Assembly (NCBI RefSeq): GCF_049671645.1
Contig: NZ_JBATVG010000023.1
Location: 257,973-321,972 of the forward strand
Source of the DNA: Castellaniella sp049671645
GTDB taxonomy: Bacteria > Pseudomonadota > Gammaproteobacteria > Burkholderiales > Burkholderiaceae_B
Length of the DNA: 64,000 nucleotides
Direction of reading: 5' to 3'
Within the stretch, counting starts at the first letter, position 1, and the number at the start of each line of letters is the position of its first letter. Shown here in pieces: positions 8,761 to 19,144 of the stretch. The notes below the pieces were generated by a model. The model had not been told where the DNA came from. It was given only the letters and a program-made list of their open reading frames with translations, and made no database searches. The position numbers and the translations under genes are program-made.

Positions 8761-9765
8761 TCACAGCCATTTGATCCGGCGGAATTTCCAGTACAACGCC
8801 CCGCAGACGGCGGCGGTCCCGGCCAGCATGGCGGGATAGCCGTAGGTCCATCCCAGTTCCGGCATATCGTGGAAATTCATGCCGTAGATCCCGGCCACTG
8901 CCGTGGGCACGGCCAGGATGGCGGCCCAGGCGGCCAATTTGCGCGTGATGTCGGTCTGCTGCATCTGGCTGATCATCATGCTGGCCTCGAAGGCGAAGAC
9001 CAGGGCTTCGCGCAGCCCGGCAAACCCTTCGACCACGCGCTGTATGCGGTCGGCGACCTCGCCGAAATAGCCCCGGCTGTCGGGATCGATATTGCGGGTG
9101 TCGACCCGCGCCAGGCGCCGGCAGATTTCCACCAGCGGCGCAATGGTCGTCTGCATGCGCAACAAGTCGCGACGCAAGCGGTACAGGTGGCGGATATCCT
9201 TTTCCCGGAAGCCGCGCAACAGGAACTGATGCTCGATGCCCTCGACCCGGGCCTCCATGTGATCCAGGGCTTCGACATAGCGGTCCGCCAGCAGGTCCAG
9301 CAGGGCGGACGCCACATAATCGCTGCCGCGTCCCAGGAACTCCGGCGACTCGGCCAGCAGGCTGCGCAGCGCCTGGTGCGATCCGGCGGCGTGGCGGCGG
9401 ATCGTCAACAGATAGCCCGGACCGATCAGGATCTGGGTATCGCCGAAGCTCGGGCGTCCATTGGCGATTTCGACGGTGATGGCCACCACCAGCGTCAGCC
9501 GGTCGTATTCAATGACCTTGGGCCGGCGGTGAGGGTCGATGATCTCCGCGATGGCGCGATCCGGGAGATCCAGACGTTCGCCGACGGACTGCAGCAATGC
9601 GGCCGACGGGTCCTTCAAGCCGACCCACAGCAAACCCGCCTCCGTGGCGGCGGTCCCCAGGTCGTCGAGACCGACGTCCTGCGGCGACTGCGAGGCCGTA
9701 TACAGGATCGACGCCACGGCGGATTGCCGAAAAGCGTCCCGTAGATCCAGGTTGTCCGTCGTCAT
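8761..9765 (-). CDS. corA: CorA-family divalent cation transporter
   Basis: The protein has 334 residues, the usual length. A large cytoplasmic N-terminal domain with long helices (about 160-275) precedes two C-terminal membrane helices. The hallmark Y-G-M-N-F sequence sits at residues 294-298 and the external M-P-E-L loop at 301-304. It should transport Mg2+ (or Co2+/Ni2+; the ZntB branch moves Zn2+) across the inner membrane as a pentamer. The basic tail K-F-R-R-I-K-W-L is typical. It is transcribed from a short gap downstream of the exported nucleosidase and is probably an independent unit. Confidence 0.9.
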   Translation of the reverse strand: MTTDNLDLRDAFRQSAVASILYTASQSPQDVGLDDLGTAATEAGLLWVGLKDPSAALLQSVGERLDLPDRAIAEIIDPHRRPKVIEYDRLTLVVAITVEIANGRPSFGDTQILIGPGYLLTIRRHAAGSHQALRSLLAESPEFLGRGSDYVASALLDLLADRYVEALDHMEARVEGIEHQFLLRGFREKDIRHLYRLRRDLLRMQTTIAPLVEICRRLARVDTRNIDPDSRGYFGEVADRIQRVVEGFAGLREALVFAFEASMMISQMQQTDITRKLAAWAAILAVPTAVAGIYGMNFHDMPELGWTYGYPAMLAGTAAVCGALYWKFRRIKWL

Positions 9766-9783
9766 CGTGTCCCCGAGGTACGT

Positions 9784-10818
9784 TCAGCGCGGCCAGGCTC
9801 GCAGAAAGGCCAGCAACACCTGGGCCGAATTGTCCGCCGCAATATGCAGAAAGGCGTTCATCTCGTTTTCACCCGGCCCGCCGCCCGCCAGATCGCTGAG
9901 CGACCGGAAAGCGATGAAAGGGACATTGCTGCGCCAGGCCACCTGGGCGCAGGCGGCGCTTTCCATGTCCAGCACATTGGCCCGGAAAGTGCGATAGGCG
10001 TAGCGGCGAAAGTCGGCATTGTCCACAAAGGCCTGGCCCGAGACCCCATTGCCGCCCACCACCAGCCGGGGGCGATCGGCCACACAGCGGTCCTGACGGT
10101 CGCAGGCCCGCAGGGGCACGGCCTGAATGCTGCGGGCCACCGCCAGCATCCGCGGGTCGACGTCGAACCAGAATTTTTCCTGGATCTGCGCGGACCCGGC
10201 CTGGCGCACGCGCACGTCGCGCGGCTGCATCATGCCGTAGGGTGCGAACGGGGACAGCGTCTTCGATGCCGGCGCCTGATAGCGGCCGGGCGCGGTTTCC
10301 CGCATCATCACGACTTCCAGATACTGCCCCCAGCGTTCGGGCACGCTGACGTCGCCGATATGCAGCTCGGGATTGACGCCCCCCGCAATGCCGCTGAACA
10401 CCAGATGGCTGACGTTGAAGCGGTCGAACAGCAACTGGGTATTCATGGCGGCATTGACCATGCTGATGCCCGAGAGCAGCAGGACAACCGGCTGCTCCTC
10501 CAGGACGCCCGTCGTGAAATCCACGCCATCGGCCGTGAACTGCCGCGGCTGCCGCAGCCGCTCGCGCAGCAGAGCCAGTTCCGGCGCGAAGGCGGACATG
10601 ATCGCCATGCGCGGCGTATCGTCCAGACGGCCAGCCGTCGCACCGGGAGCTTCGGCCTGAGCCGCAGGCGGCACGGCCGCCGCCTGGCTGCGGGCGGGCT
10701 GCCCGCCCCACAGCGCAGCCCCCAGCAGCAGCGCCGCGCCCAGAATCCAGAACCGCCGGCCAAGGCGGACCGAACGCGGCGCGACCTGTGAAAGCGCTAC
10801 TGATTGCCTGCTGTCCAT
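9784..10818 (-). CDS. Exported MTA/SAH nucleosidase-like phosphorylase-superfamily protein
   Basis: This 344-residue protein joins a signal peptide or anchor (R-R-F-W-I-L-G-A-A-L-L-L-G-A-A at about 21-36, possible cleavage after A-R-S-Q-A) to a nucleoside phosphorylase/nucleosidase domain from about residue 70. Matching motifs are S-G-I-A-G-G-V-N-P-E-L-H-I-G-D, the late D-M-E-S-A-A, and R-S-L-S-D-L-A, whose Asp would be catalytic in MTA/SAH nucleosidases. The start at 10818 is set by an AGGAGACAGG ribosome site directly upstream; a longer frame to 10920 would run into rmuC. Periplasmic location would mean an extracellular nucleoside substrate. Cytoplasmic MTA/SAH salvage is therefore not assumed. 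Confidence 0.8.
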   Translation of the reverse strand: MDSRQSVALSQVAPRSVRLGRRFWILGAALLLGAALWGGQPARSQAAAVPPAAQAEAPGATAGRLDDTPRMAIMSAFAPELALLRERLRQPRQFTADGVDFTTGVLEEQPVVLLLSGISMVNAAMNTQLLFDRFNVSHLVFSGIAGGVNPELHIGDVSVPERWGQYLEVVMMRETAPGRYQAPASKTLSPFAPYGMMQPRDVRVRQAGSAQIQEKFWFDVDPRMLAVARSIQAVPLRACDRQDRCVADRPRLVVGGNGVSGQAFVDNADFRRYAYRTFRANVLDMESAACAQVAWRSNVPFIAFRSLSDLAGGGPGENEMNAFLHIAADNSAQVLLAFLRAWPR

Positions 10819-10858
10819 CCTGTCTCCTGGTAGAGGCGCCACCCGGCATCCGCGCCGA

Positions 10859-12301
10859 TCAGGCCGATGCGGGCGGGTCATCCGGCCCCGGCAGCGCCGA
10901 CGCGCCGGGAGCGTCCGCATCCGTATCGGGGATCACTGCCTGCAAACGCTGGACCTCGATGTCGGCATGCATCGGTTCCAGGTCGGGCATCTGCTTGTTG
11001 GCCTTGGCCGAGAGTTCGGCGAACCGGTTGACCTTGCCGTACAGCCCCTGCTGCCCCGCCACGGCCGTCACCGCGCTGTTGTAGTGCGTATTGACGGTAT
11101 TGAGCGTATTGCCCAGTTTCTGCAGGCGCTCGGCGACCACGGCCACCTGGTTGTACAGACCGCCGGCCATGTCGCTGAGCGCCCGGGTCTGCTCATTGCT
11201 GCGAGCGACCATCCACAGATTGGCCACCGTGCGCAGGATCGGCATCAGGGTGGTGTGCGACACCATGATGACGTTCTGGCGGTAGCCGTAATCGAACAGG
11301 TCGCGGTTGTGCTTCATGGCCTCGATGTAGGCGGGCTCGATGGGCATGAACATCAGCACGAAGCTGGGGCTCTTCAGGCCGATCAGGTTGCTGTAGTCCT
11401 TGCGGGCCAGATCGTCGATGTGATGGCGCACGGCCTGCACGTGCGCGGCCAGGGCCGCATCGCGCTCGGCATCGGTCTGCGCCGCGATCGCCCGGTCATA
11501 ATCGACCAGCGAGACCTTGCTGTCGATCACCATGTGCTTGTCGTCCGGCAGCTTGATGACGAAATCGGGCTGCAGGCGGTTGCCGGACGCGTCCCGGAAG
11601 CTGGCCTGCGCCTGATAATGGTCGCCCGGCACCAGTCCCGCCAGTTGCAGGCTGCGTTCCAGTTGGATCTCGCCCCAGTTCCCGGTGGTCTTCTTGTCGC
11701 CCTTCAGCGCCGTGGCCAGGGTATTGGCCTCATTGCTCATCTTCAGGCCGATGTCCAGCACGCGGCGAATTTCCGCCCCCAGTTGCGTCTGCCCGCGCAG
11801 GGACGCATCGTGGATTTCATTGACGCGCTTCTGAAAACCGTCGATCTGTTCCCGGAAAGGCCTCAGCAGGCCATCCAGCGACGTCTGGCTGGTCTGGGCG
11901 AAGGCCTTGCCCTTTTCTTCCAGGACCTGATTGGCCAGGTTCTGGAATTCCGTGCGCATGGAGGCTTTGGACTGTTCGAACGCCTGCTGCAGTTCCTGGA
12001 TGACCGCCAGCTTTTCCTGGTGCACGGTCTGCAGGCGGGTCAATTCCAGATCCCGCGCCTGAATCTGCGCCCGGCTTTCGGTGAGATCCTGGGCGGATTG
12101 CGCCAGATCGGCCCGCAGTTGTTCGACCTGCTGAGCCTGCGTCGCCTGCACGGTATCCAGCCGGATCCGCTCGGCCGTCTGTTGCGCCAGATCCGCCGCC
12201 AGTCCATCGACCCGGCGGCGCGCCAGCCACCACCCTGCCAGGGCTCCCAGCAACGCGGCCAAGGCCCAGCCCAACAGGACTTCCGGGGAGAACACGGTCA
12301 C
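10859..12301 (-). CDS. rmuC: RmuC-family DNA recombination protein
   Basis: The 480-residue protein has an N-terminal membrane helix (about 8-27), a long coiled coil rich in Q/E/R/A heptads (about 35-150), then the RmuC domain. That domain shows G-N-W-G-E-I-Q-L-E-R, P-D-F-V-I-K-L-P-D, V-I-D-S-K-V-S-L and F-M-P-I-E-P-A. The family limits inversion and rearrangement at short repeats. The D-S-K and upstream D-F motifs resemble the PD-(D/E)XK nuclease core. It lies 40 bases upstream of the nucleosidase gene on the same strand, so the two may be cotranscribed. Confidence 0.92.
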   Translation of the reverse strand: MTVFSPEVLLGWALAALLGALAGWWLARRRVDGLAADLAQQTAERIRLDTVQATQAQQVEQLRADLAQSAQDLTESRAQIQARDLELTRLQTVHQEKLAVIQELQQAFEQSKASMRTEFQNLANQVLEEKGKAFAQTSQTSLDGLLRPFREQIDGFQKRVNEIHDASLRGQTQLGAEIRRVLDIGLKMSNEANTLATALKGDKKTTGNWGEIQLERSLQLAGLVPGDHYQAQASFRDASGNRLQPDFVIKLPDDKHMVIDSKVSLVDYDRAIAAQTDAERDAALAAHVQAVRHHIDDLARKDYSNLIGLKSPSFVLMFMPIEPAYIEAMKHNRDLFDYGYRQNVIMVSHTTLMPILRTVANLWMVARSNEQTRALSDMAGGLYNQVAVVAERLQKLGNTLNTVNTHYNSAVTAVAGQQGLYGKVNRFAELSAKANKQMPDLEPMHADIEVQRLQAVIPDTDADAPGASALPGPDDPPASA

Positions 12302-12353
12302 GATACAGTTCCTGGGTAGCGAAAGCCTACATCATCGCACACCCCAGGCGGCA

Positions 12354-13325
12354 TCAGGCCAGGTGCAGGGCCTCGGCGAGGGACGTGGCCGCATGAGGCA
12401 GGCCGTTGGCGTCCGTATCCACGAAATGGGGGATGACTTGCCGCACGTGGCTGTGCAACCCGCGGATCAGGCGCTGGGCGCCCTCGGGCAGGTCGTGCGT
12501 CAGTTGGGACACCACCCCGATCCGATAATGGATATCGGACAGCACCGGACGCACCACCACGCCATCCAGCATCCCGCTCTGGGTGGAGAAAGGGTCCATC
12601 AACCCGACCCCCAGGCCGGCCCGCACCATTGCCAGCGCCGTCTGCTGGCTGCCGACCTCGATGTGGCGGCGCGGATCGCCCGCAGTCGCCTGCACCAGGC
12701 TGTTGGTCAGGTGATAGCGCATGCGGTAGCGGCTCAGGAGCGTGATGACGTCCGTATTGCGAACTTCATCCAGACGCACGGCGTCCTGGGACGCCAGGAC
12801 ATGCCCGGCCGGCAAGGCCAGCAGGCACGGCGCCTGCCCGCACCAATGGACGCGCAGCCCCTGGGTGTCGATGGGCAGATTGATCAAGGCGAAATCCGCC
12901 CGGCCCTCGAGGATTTCCTGAGCGGTCACTTCGTGCACGGCTTCTTCCAGCACCAGGTGCCGGCCGAACACCGGGTTGAACCGATCGATCCGGGCCAAGG
13001 CATCGGGCAACAAGCCCTGGGCCAGGTCCGAAGTCGCCAGGATGCGCAGAGGGCGGACCTGGCCGCTGCGCATGCCCAGCACGCGGGATTCCAGTTGCTG
13101 CAGATCCGCCAGGATCCCGCGGACTTCGCGGTGGAATTCCGCGCCGGATTCGGTCAAAGTGATGATGGGGCGGGTCCGTTCAAACAACACGAAGCCCAGC
13201 TCGCCTTCGAGATCACTGATCTGGCGGCTGACGACGGGCTGGGAACGCCCCAGCAAGCGACCGGCGGCCGTCACACTGCCGCTGGCGACAACGGCATTGA
13301 GCGCCTCGAGTTGGCGAATTTCCAT
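12354..13325 (-). CDS. LysR-family transcriptional regulator
   Basis: This 323-residue regulator has the N-terminal winged HTH (V-A-S-G-S-V-T-A-A-G-R-L-L-G-R-S-Q-P... recognition helix ending V-S-R-Q-I) and a LysR substrate-binding domain from about residue 90. The upstream frame to 13370 is discarded because M-E-I-R-Q-L-E-A at 13325 begins the domain in the standard way. The gene lies between rmuC and panB, all on the minus strand, and has no divergent partner, so its target is not evident. The effector domain resembles the octopine/opine-responsive OccR-like group only loosely. Confidence 0.88.
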   Translation of the reverse strand: MEIRQLEALNAVVASGSVTAAGRLLGRSQPVVSRQISDLEGELGFVLFERTRPIITLTESGAEFHREVRGILADLQQLESRVLGMRSGQVRPLRILATSDLAQGLLPDALARIDRFNPVFGRHLVLEEAVHEVTAQEILEGRADFALINLPIDTQGLRVHWCGQAPCLLALPAGHVLASQDAVRLDEVRNTDVITLLSRYRMRYHLTNSLVQATAGDPRRHIEVGSQQTALAMVRAGLGVGLMDPFSTQSGMLDGVVVRPVLSDIHYRIGVVSQLTHDLPEGAQRLIRGLHSHVRQVIPHFVDTDANGLPHAATSLAEALHLA

Positions 13326-13393
13326 AAAGACATGCGGGGGGATGGTCGCACGCAGCGCGACGCCCCCCAAGTGAAACCATTGGTGTCATCATG

Positions 13394-14221
13394 TTAATTC
13401 GGACGGCGCACACCAAAGCAATGATCAAGCGTGGGAAAGGTTTCCTCCCGCACCGATTGGGCGTAGTCTCGCGCGGCGTCGCGGATGACTTGGCCGGCGT
13501 CGGCAAAGCGGCGGGCGAATTTGGGGATCCGGTCGCCGCTGAGCCCCAGGATGTCTTCCGTCACCAGAATCTGGCCATCGCACGCGGGGGACGCTCCGAT
13601 GCCGATCGTGGGGATAGCCAGATCCGCGGTGATCTGACGCGCCAGGGGTTCGCTGATGCCTTCCAGAACGACCCCGAAGGCCCCCGCCTGGGCATGGGCG
13701 CGGGCGTCTTCCAGGACCCTGCGGGCGGCCTGATCCGTCATGCCCTGGGCCTTGAAGCCCCCCATGGTATTGACGTACTGCGGCATCAGGCCCACGTGCG
13801 CCAGCACGGGGATGCCCCGGTCGACCAGGAACCGGGTGGTCTCGGCCAGCGCCTGTCCGCCTTCCATCTTGACGCCCGACACCCCGCTGGACGACAGCAT
13901 GGAGGCGGCACTGGCAAAAGCCTGGGCAGGCGACTGCTGATAACTGCCGAACGGCATATCCACGATCACGCAGGCCTGCTGCGTGGCCCGCACGACGGCC
14001 GCTGCATGCGCAGCCATCGTCTGCGTCGAAATCGACAGGGTGTCCGGCAAGGCGTAGCCCACCATGGCCGTGGAATCGCCGACCAGGATCATGTCCACGG
14101 ACTCGTCCAGCAAGCGTGCAATGGGGGCGATGTAGGCCGTCAGCGCGGCAATCTTGCGTGTCCCTTTGTAAGACATCAACTGGGGCACGGTGACGCGTTG
14201 CGCCTGGCTATGTACACTCAT
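13394..14221 (-). CDS. panB: 3-methyl-2-oxobutanoate hydroxymethyltransferase
   Basis: PanB transfers a hydroxymethyl group from methylene-tetrahydrofolate to 2-oxoisovalerate, giving ketopantoate, the first step to pantothenate and CoA. The 275-residue protein has the TIM-barrel marks: A-L-T-A-Y early, L-V-G-D-S with metal ligand D49, V-D-M-P-F-G-S-Y, K-M-E-G-G, H-V-G-L-M-P-Q, V-L-E-G-I with the catalytic Glu, and G-I-G-A-S-P-A-C-D-G-Q. No panC lies nearby. The gene is divergent from the aldo/keto reductase across 79 bases. Confidence 0.95.
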   Translation of the reverse strand: MSVHSQAQRVTVPQLMSYKGTRKIAALTAYIAPIARLLDESVDMILVGDSTAMVGYALPDTLSISTQTMAAHAAAVVRATQQACVIVDMPFGSYQQSPAQAFASAASMLSSSGVSGVKMEGGQALAETTRFLVDRGIPVLAHVGLMPQYVNTMGGFKAQGMTDQAARRVLEDARAHAQAGAFGVVLEGISEPLARQITADLAIPTIGIGASPACDGQILVTEDILGLSGDRIPKFARRFADAGQVIRDAARDYAQSVREETFPTLDHCFGVRRPN

Positions 14222-14300
14222 TGGTCTACCCTCGAAAAAGAATCATTGTCGGTCATTGTCGGCCTTCAGGGCCAGGGACCGAGTCATCACGGAGACCCTC

Positions 14301-15143
14301 ATGTCATCCAATCAACCGTATCTGACATTTCACGACGAACGGCGCGCCCCGCAGTTGGGCCTGGGCACCTGGAAAGTGACGGGCGACGAAGCCGCTCCCG
14401 CCATCCAGGCAGCCGTCGAGGCGGGCTACCGCGCCATCGACACCGCCTACATCTACTATAACGAGACTGAAGTCGGGCAGGGCATCGCCGATTGCGGGGT
14501 GCCGCGCGAAGATCTGTTCGTGACGACCAAACTCTGGAACAACCGCCACGACCGGGACAGTGCCAAAACCGCCCTGCAGGAAAGTCTGGACCGCCTGCGC
14601 CTAGATTACGTGGACCTGTATCTGATCCACTGGCCTGTGCCGAAGGAAAAGCGCTACCTGGAGGCCTGGGAAGCCCTGATCCAACTGCACGACGACGGCA
14701 GGGCGAAATCCATCGGCGTCTGCAATTTCCAGGTGGAGCAGTTGCAAAAGCTGCTGGACAAGACCGGGGTGCTGCCCGTCGTCAACCAGATCGAACTGCA
14801 TCCGTATTTTCAGCAGGCCGAACTGCGGGCCTATCACGCCGACCACGGCATCCTGACCGAGGCCTGGAGCCCGCTGGGCCAAGGACAGGCCCTGCAGGAT
14901 CCCGTGATCCAGGAAATCGCCCACCAGTTGCAAGCCACGCCCGCCCAGGTCATCTTGCGCTGGCACATCCAGATGGGCCACATGGTGATCCCCAAATCCG
15001 CCCACGCGGACCGAATCCAGGAAAATTTCAATCTGTGGAACCTCTACCTGGACGACGCCGCCATGGCCCGCATCGCCACGCTGGACCGCCCCGATGGCCG
15101 CATCGGCCCCGACCCCGACCGCTTCCACGTGATGGAGGGATGA
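14301..15143 (+). CDS. Aldo/keto reductase (2,5-diketo-gluconate reductase type)
   Basis: The 280-residue NADPH-dependent reductase has the complete AKR tetrad in DkgA numbering style: D47 in A-I-D-T-A-Y, Y52, K77 in T-T-K-L-W-N and H110 in L-I-H-W-P-V. The coenzyme segment V-I-P-K-S follows near residue 234. The start is fixed by GGAG ten bases before the ATG. The physiological aldehyde or ketone is unknown. The last codons, GTG ATG GAG GGA TGA, lie inside the linker of the hairpin-repeat array that begins here, so the C-terminal residues and stop codon derive from the repeat. Confidence 0.92.
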   Translation: MSSNQPYLTFHDERRAPQLGLGTWKVTGDEAAPAIQAAVEAGYRAIDTAYIYYNETEVGQGIADCGVPREDLFVTTKLWNNRHDRDSAKTALQESLDRLRLDYVDLYLIHWPVPKEKRYLEAWEALIQLHDDGRAKSIGVCNFQVEQLQKLLDKTGVLPVVNQIELHPYFQQAELRAYHADHGILTEAWSPLGQGQALQDPVIQEIAHQLQATPAQVILRWHIQMGHMVIPKSAHADRIQENFNLWNLYLDDAAMARIATLDRPDGRIGPDPDRFHVMEG

Positions 15144-15371
15144 TTCCGGACAGGAAACCGTCCCTGCGGACGGTTTCGTGCCTGAAGCATCCAAGCGGCC
15201 TGCAGGCCGCGCGGTGGAGGGATGCTCCGGCTTAAAACAGCCCCTGCGGGCTGTCGTGTGCCGAAATCATCGGAGCGCCTTGCAAGACGCGACGTGGAGG
15301 GATGCCCCGGCTGGAGAACCGTCCCTGCGGACGGTTTCGTGCCTGAAGCATCCAAGCGGCCTGCAGGCCGC
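15131..15371. repeat. Array of three 55-bp double-hairpin repeats (type A)
   Basis: Three 55-bp units lie at 15156-15210, 15236-15290 and 15317-15371, separated by 25-26 bp linkers that share GGAGGGATG and CCGG. Units 1 and 3 are identical; unit 2 matches them at 39 of 55 positions. Each unit has hairpin 1 with loop CTGC (ACCGTCC/GGACGGT in units 1 and 3; ACAGCCC/GGGCTGT in unit 2). A 16-bp palindrome closes the unit (GCGGCCTGCAGGCCGC in units 1 and 3). Unit 2 differs in hairpin 1 by two complementary pair swaps. The array fills the gap between the convergent aldo/keto reductase and aconitase genes and may also act as a transcription end. There are no T-tracts. Confidence 0.93.
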
Positions 15372-15376
15372 TTTCT

Positions 15377-18052
<2,676 letters not shown>

Positions 18053-18205
18053 TGCAAGTCCTCCTGGAAGCCATCGTATTGATGGCCGGCCAGCGCCCTG
18101 AGGCCCCTGACCGACCCGATTCAATCCATCTTACACGCAATCCTGGCGGGGGCTCCATCCCGCCCTGACGGCCCAGGAGGATTTGGCCGCGGCAAAGTGA
18201 TAGAA

Positions 18206-18320
18206 GGCCCCCACGCCGCGCAGGCTGCGCCCGCTTGCTGCCCCCCAAGGGGGCGGTTTCGCCTTGGGGCGGCCCGGCGGCAAAACAGGCCCCCGCGCCG
18301 CGCAGGCTGCGCCCGCTTGC
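18206..18320. repeat. Duplicated GC-rich intergenic repeat with internal hairpin
   Basis: A 33-bp unit occurs at 18206-18238 and again at 18288-18320 with one mismatch (A/G at the eighth base). Each copy is preceded by GCGGCAAA. Between them, CCCCAAGG (18243-18250) pairs with CCTTGGGG (18262-18269). An alternative stem GCCCCC/GGGGGC (18240-18245 with 18249-18254) overlaps it, so two exclusive hairpins are possible. I recall similar elements between genes in Bordetella and Achromobacter, but I could not check this. Confidence 0.8.
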
Positions 18321-18340
18321 CGTCAGCCTTGATGTTTGTC

Positions 18341-18369
18341 ATGTCCGGGCGGCACGAACGACCGGACAT
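18341..18369. promoter_or_regulatory. Perfect 8-bp inverted repeat upstream of the FmdE-like gene
   Basis: ATGTCCGG at 18341-18348 is matched by CCGGACAT at 18362-18369 with a 13-base spacer. It lies about 75 bases before the start of the plus-strand gene. It could be an operator or a transcript hairpin; there is no T-run to make it a terminator. Confidence 0.45.
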
Positions 18370-18445
18370 CCTTCAGGGTTAAAGGCCGCCTCGGCAAGAC
18401 CGCTCCGTACACTGAGTCATCGTTGAACGTTTCTGGAGTCCTGTC

Positions 18446-19069
18446 ATGGCATTTCCCGCGTTTTTCACCCGGGCGCCGCGCATCGCGCTGCACGATCCGC
18501 TCGCCCAGTTGCTGGGGGCATCCGACGACGGCCGGATCGAATATGGCTACGAAGACGCCGTGCGCCTGGCAGGTCATTCCTGCCCCACGGTCGCAGGCGC
18601 CTGGCTGATGACCGTCAAGGCGCTGCAGGCCCTGTATCCGGACACGCTGCCCGAACGCGGCGACATCCTGGTGGAATTCGCCGATAGCGCCACCGACGGG
18701 GTCACCGGAGTGATCGCCAACGTCGTCAGTCTGGTCACGGGGTCGACCACGGACACGGGGTTCAAGGGCCTGGCGGGCCAGCACGATCGCCGCCATCTGC
18801 TGGCGTTCGACCAGAACCTGCCCGGGGAAATCAGTTTCACGCGCCAGGACACGGGCGCCAGCGTGGCCGTGTCCTACAGCGCCCAGGGAGTGCCCCCCTC
18901 GCCCACCGCCATGCCGCTGCTGCAAAAAGTGCTATCCGGCCAGGCCAGCGACGCGCAGAAACAGGAATTCGCCCAGATCTGGCAGGACCGCGTGCGCCGC
19001 ATCCTGGAAGCCGCCGATCAACCGGGGCTCATCACCCTGCAGCCGCGCCAGGCAGCCCAGGCCCACTGA
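18446..19069 (+). CDS. FmdE-like domain protein, function unknown
   Basis: The 207-residue protein is not a well-characterised enzyme. Its core has A-G-H-S-C-P-T-V-A-G-A-W at about residues 42-53, recalling the G-H-x-C-P-G motif of FmdE (formylmethanofuran dehydrogenase subunit E) domains, followed by D-x-V-T-G-V-I-A and T-D-T-G-F-K-G-L. FmdE domains outside methanogens occur in proteins of unknown role, some metal-binding. The His and Cys here are the obvious candidate ligands. There is no signal peptide or membrane segment. The start has T-G-G-A-G seven bases upstream. It is a single-gene unit converging on the GGDEF gene. Confidence 0.6.
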   Translation: MAFPAFFTRAPRIALHDPLAQLLGASDDGRIEYGYEDAVRLAGHSCPTVAGAWLMTVKALQALYPDTLPERGDILVEFADSATDGVTGVIANVVSLVTGSTTDTGFKGLAGQHDRRHLLAFDQNLPGEISFTRQDTGASVAVSYSAQGVPPSPTAMPLLQKVLSGQASDAQKQEFAQIWQDRVRRILEAADQPGLITLQPRQAAQAH

Positions 19070-19144
19070 ACCGCGGCCGGTCCTGCTCGTCTGCCTGGGC
19101 AGGCGGCCGGCAGCCCTGCGCCTGATCGAACAGGGCGGCTGGGA

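Larger units (their letters stand above)
18053..18445. other. 393-bp intergenic region between acnA and the FmdE-like gene
   Basis: This is the longest gene-free stretch of the window. It should contain the acnA promoter on its left and the promoter of the plus-strand gene on its right, but no confident -10/-35 pair is evident. It holds a duplicated GC-rich repeat (18206-18320) and a perfect 8-bp inverted repeat (18341-18369). Short frames across it on both strands have no family features and follow the repeat, so no gene is called. Confidence 0.7.

Noticed and set aside
15156..15371. CRISPR array
   Set aside because: Repeats are long and palindromic, linkers are themselves conserved and only three units exist; no cas genes are present.
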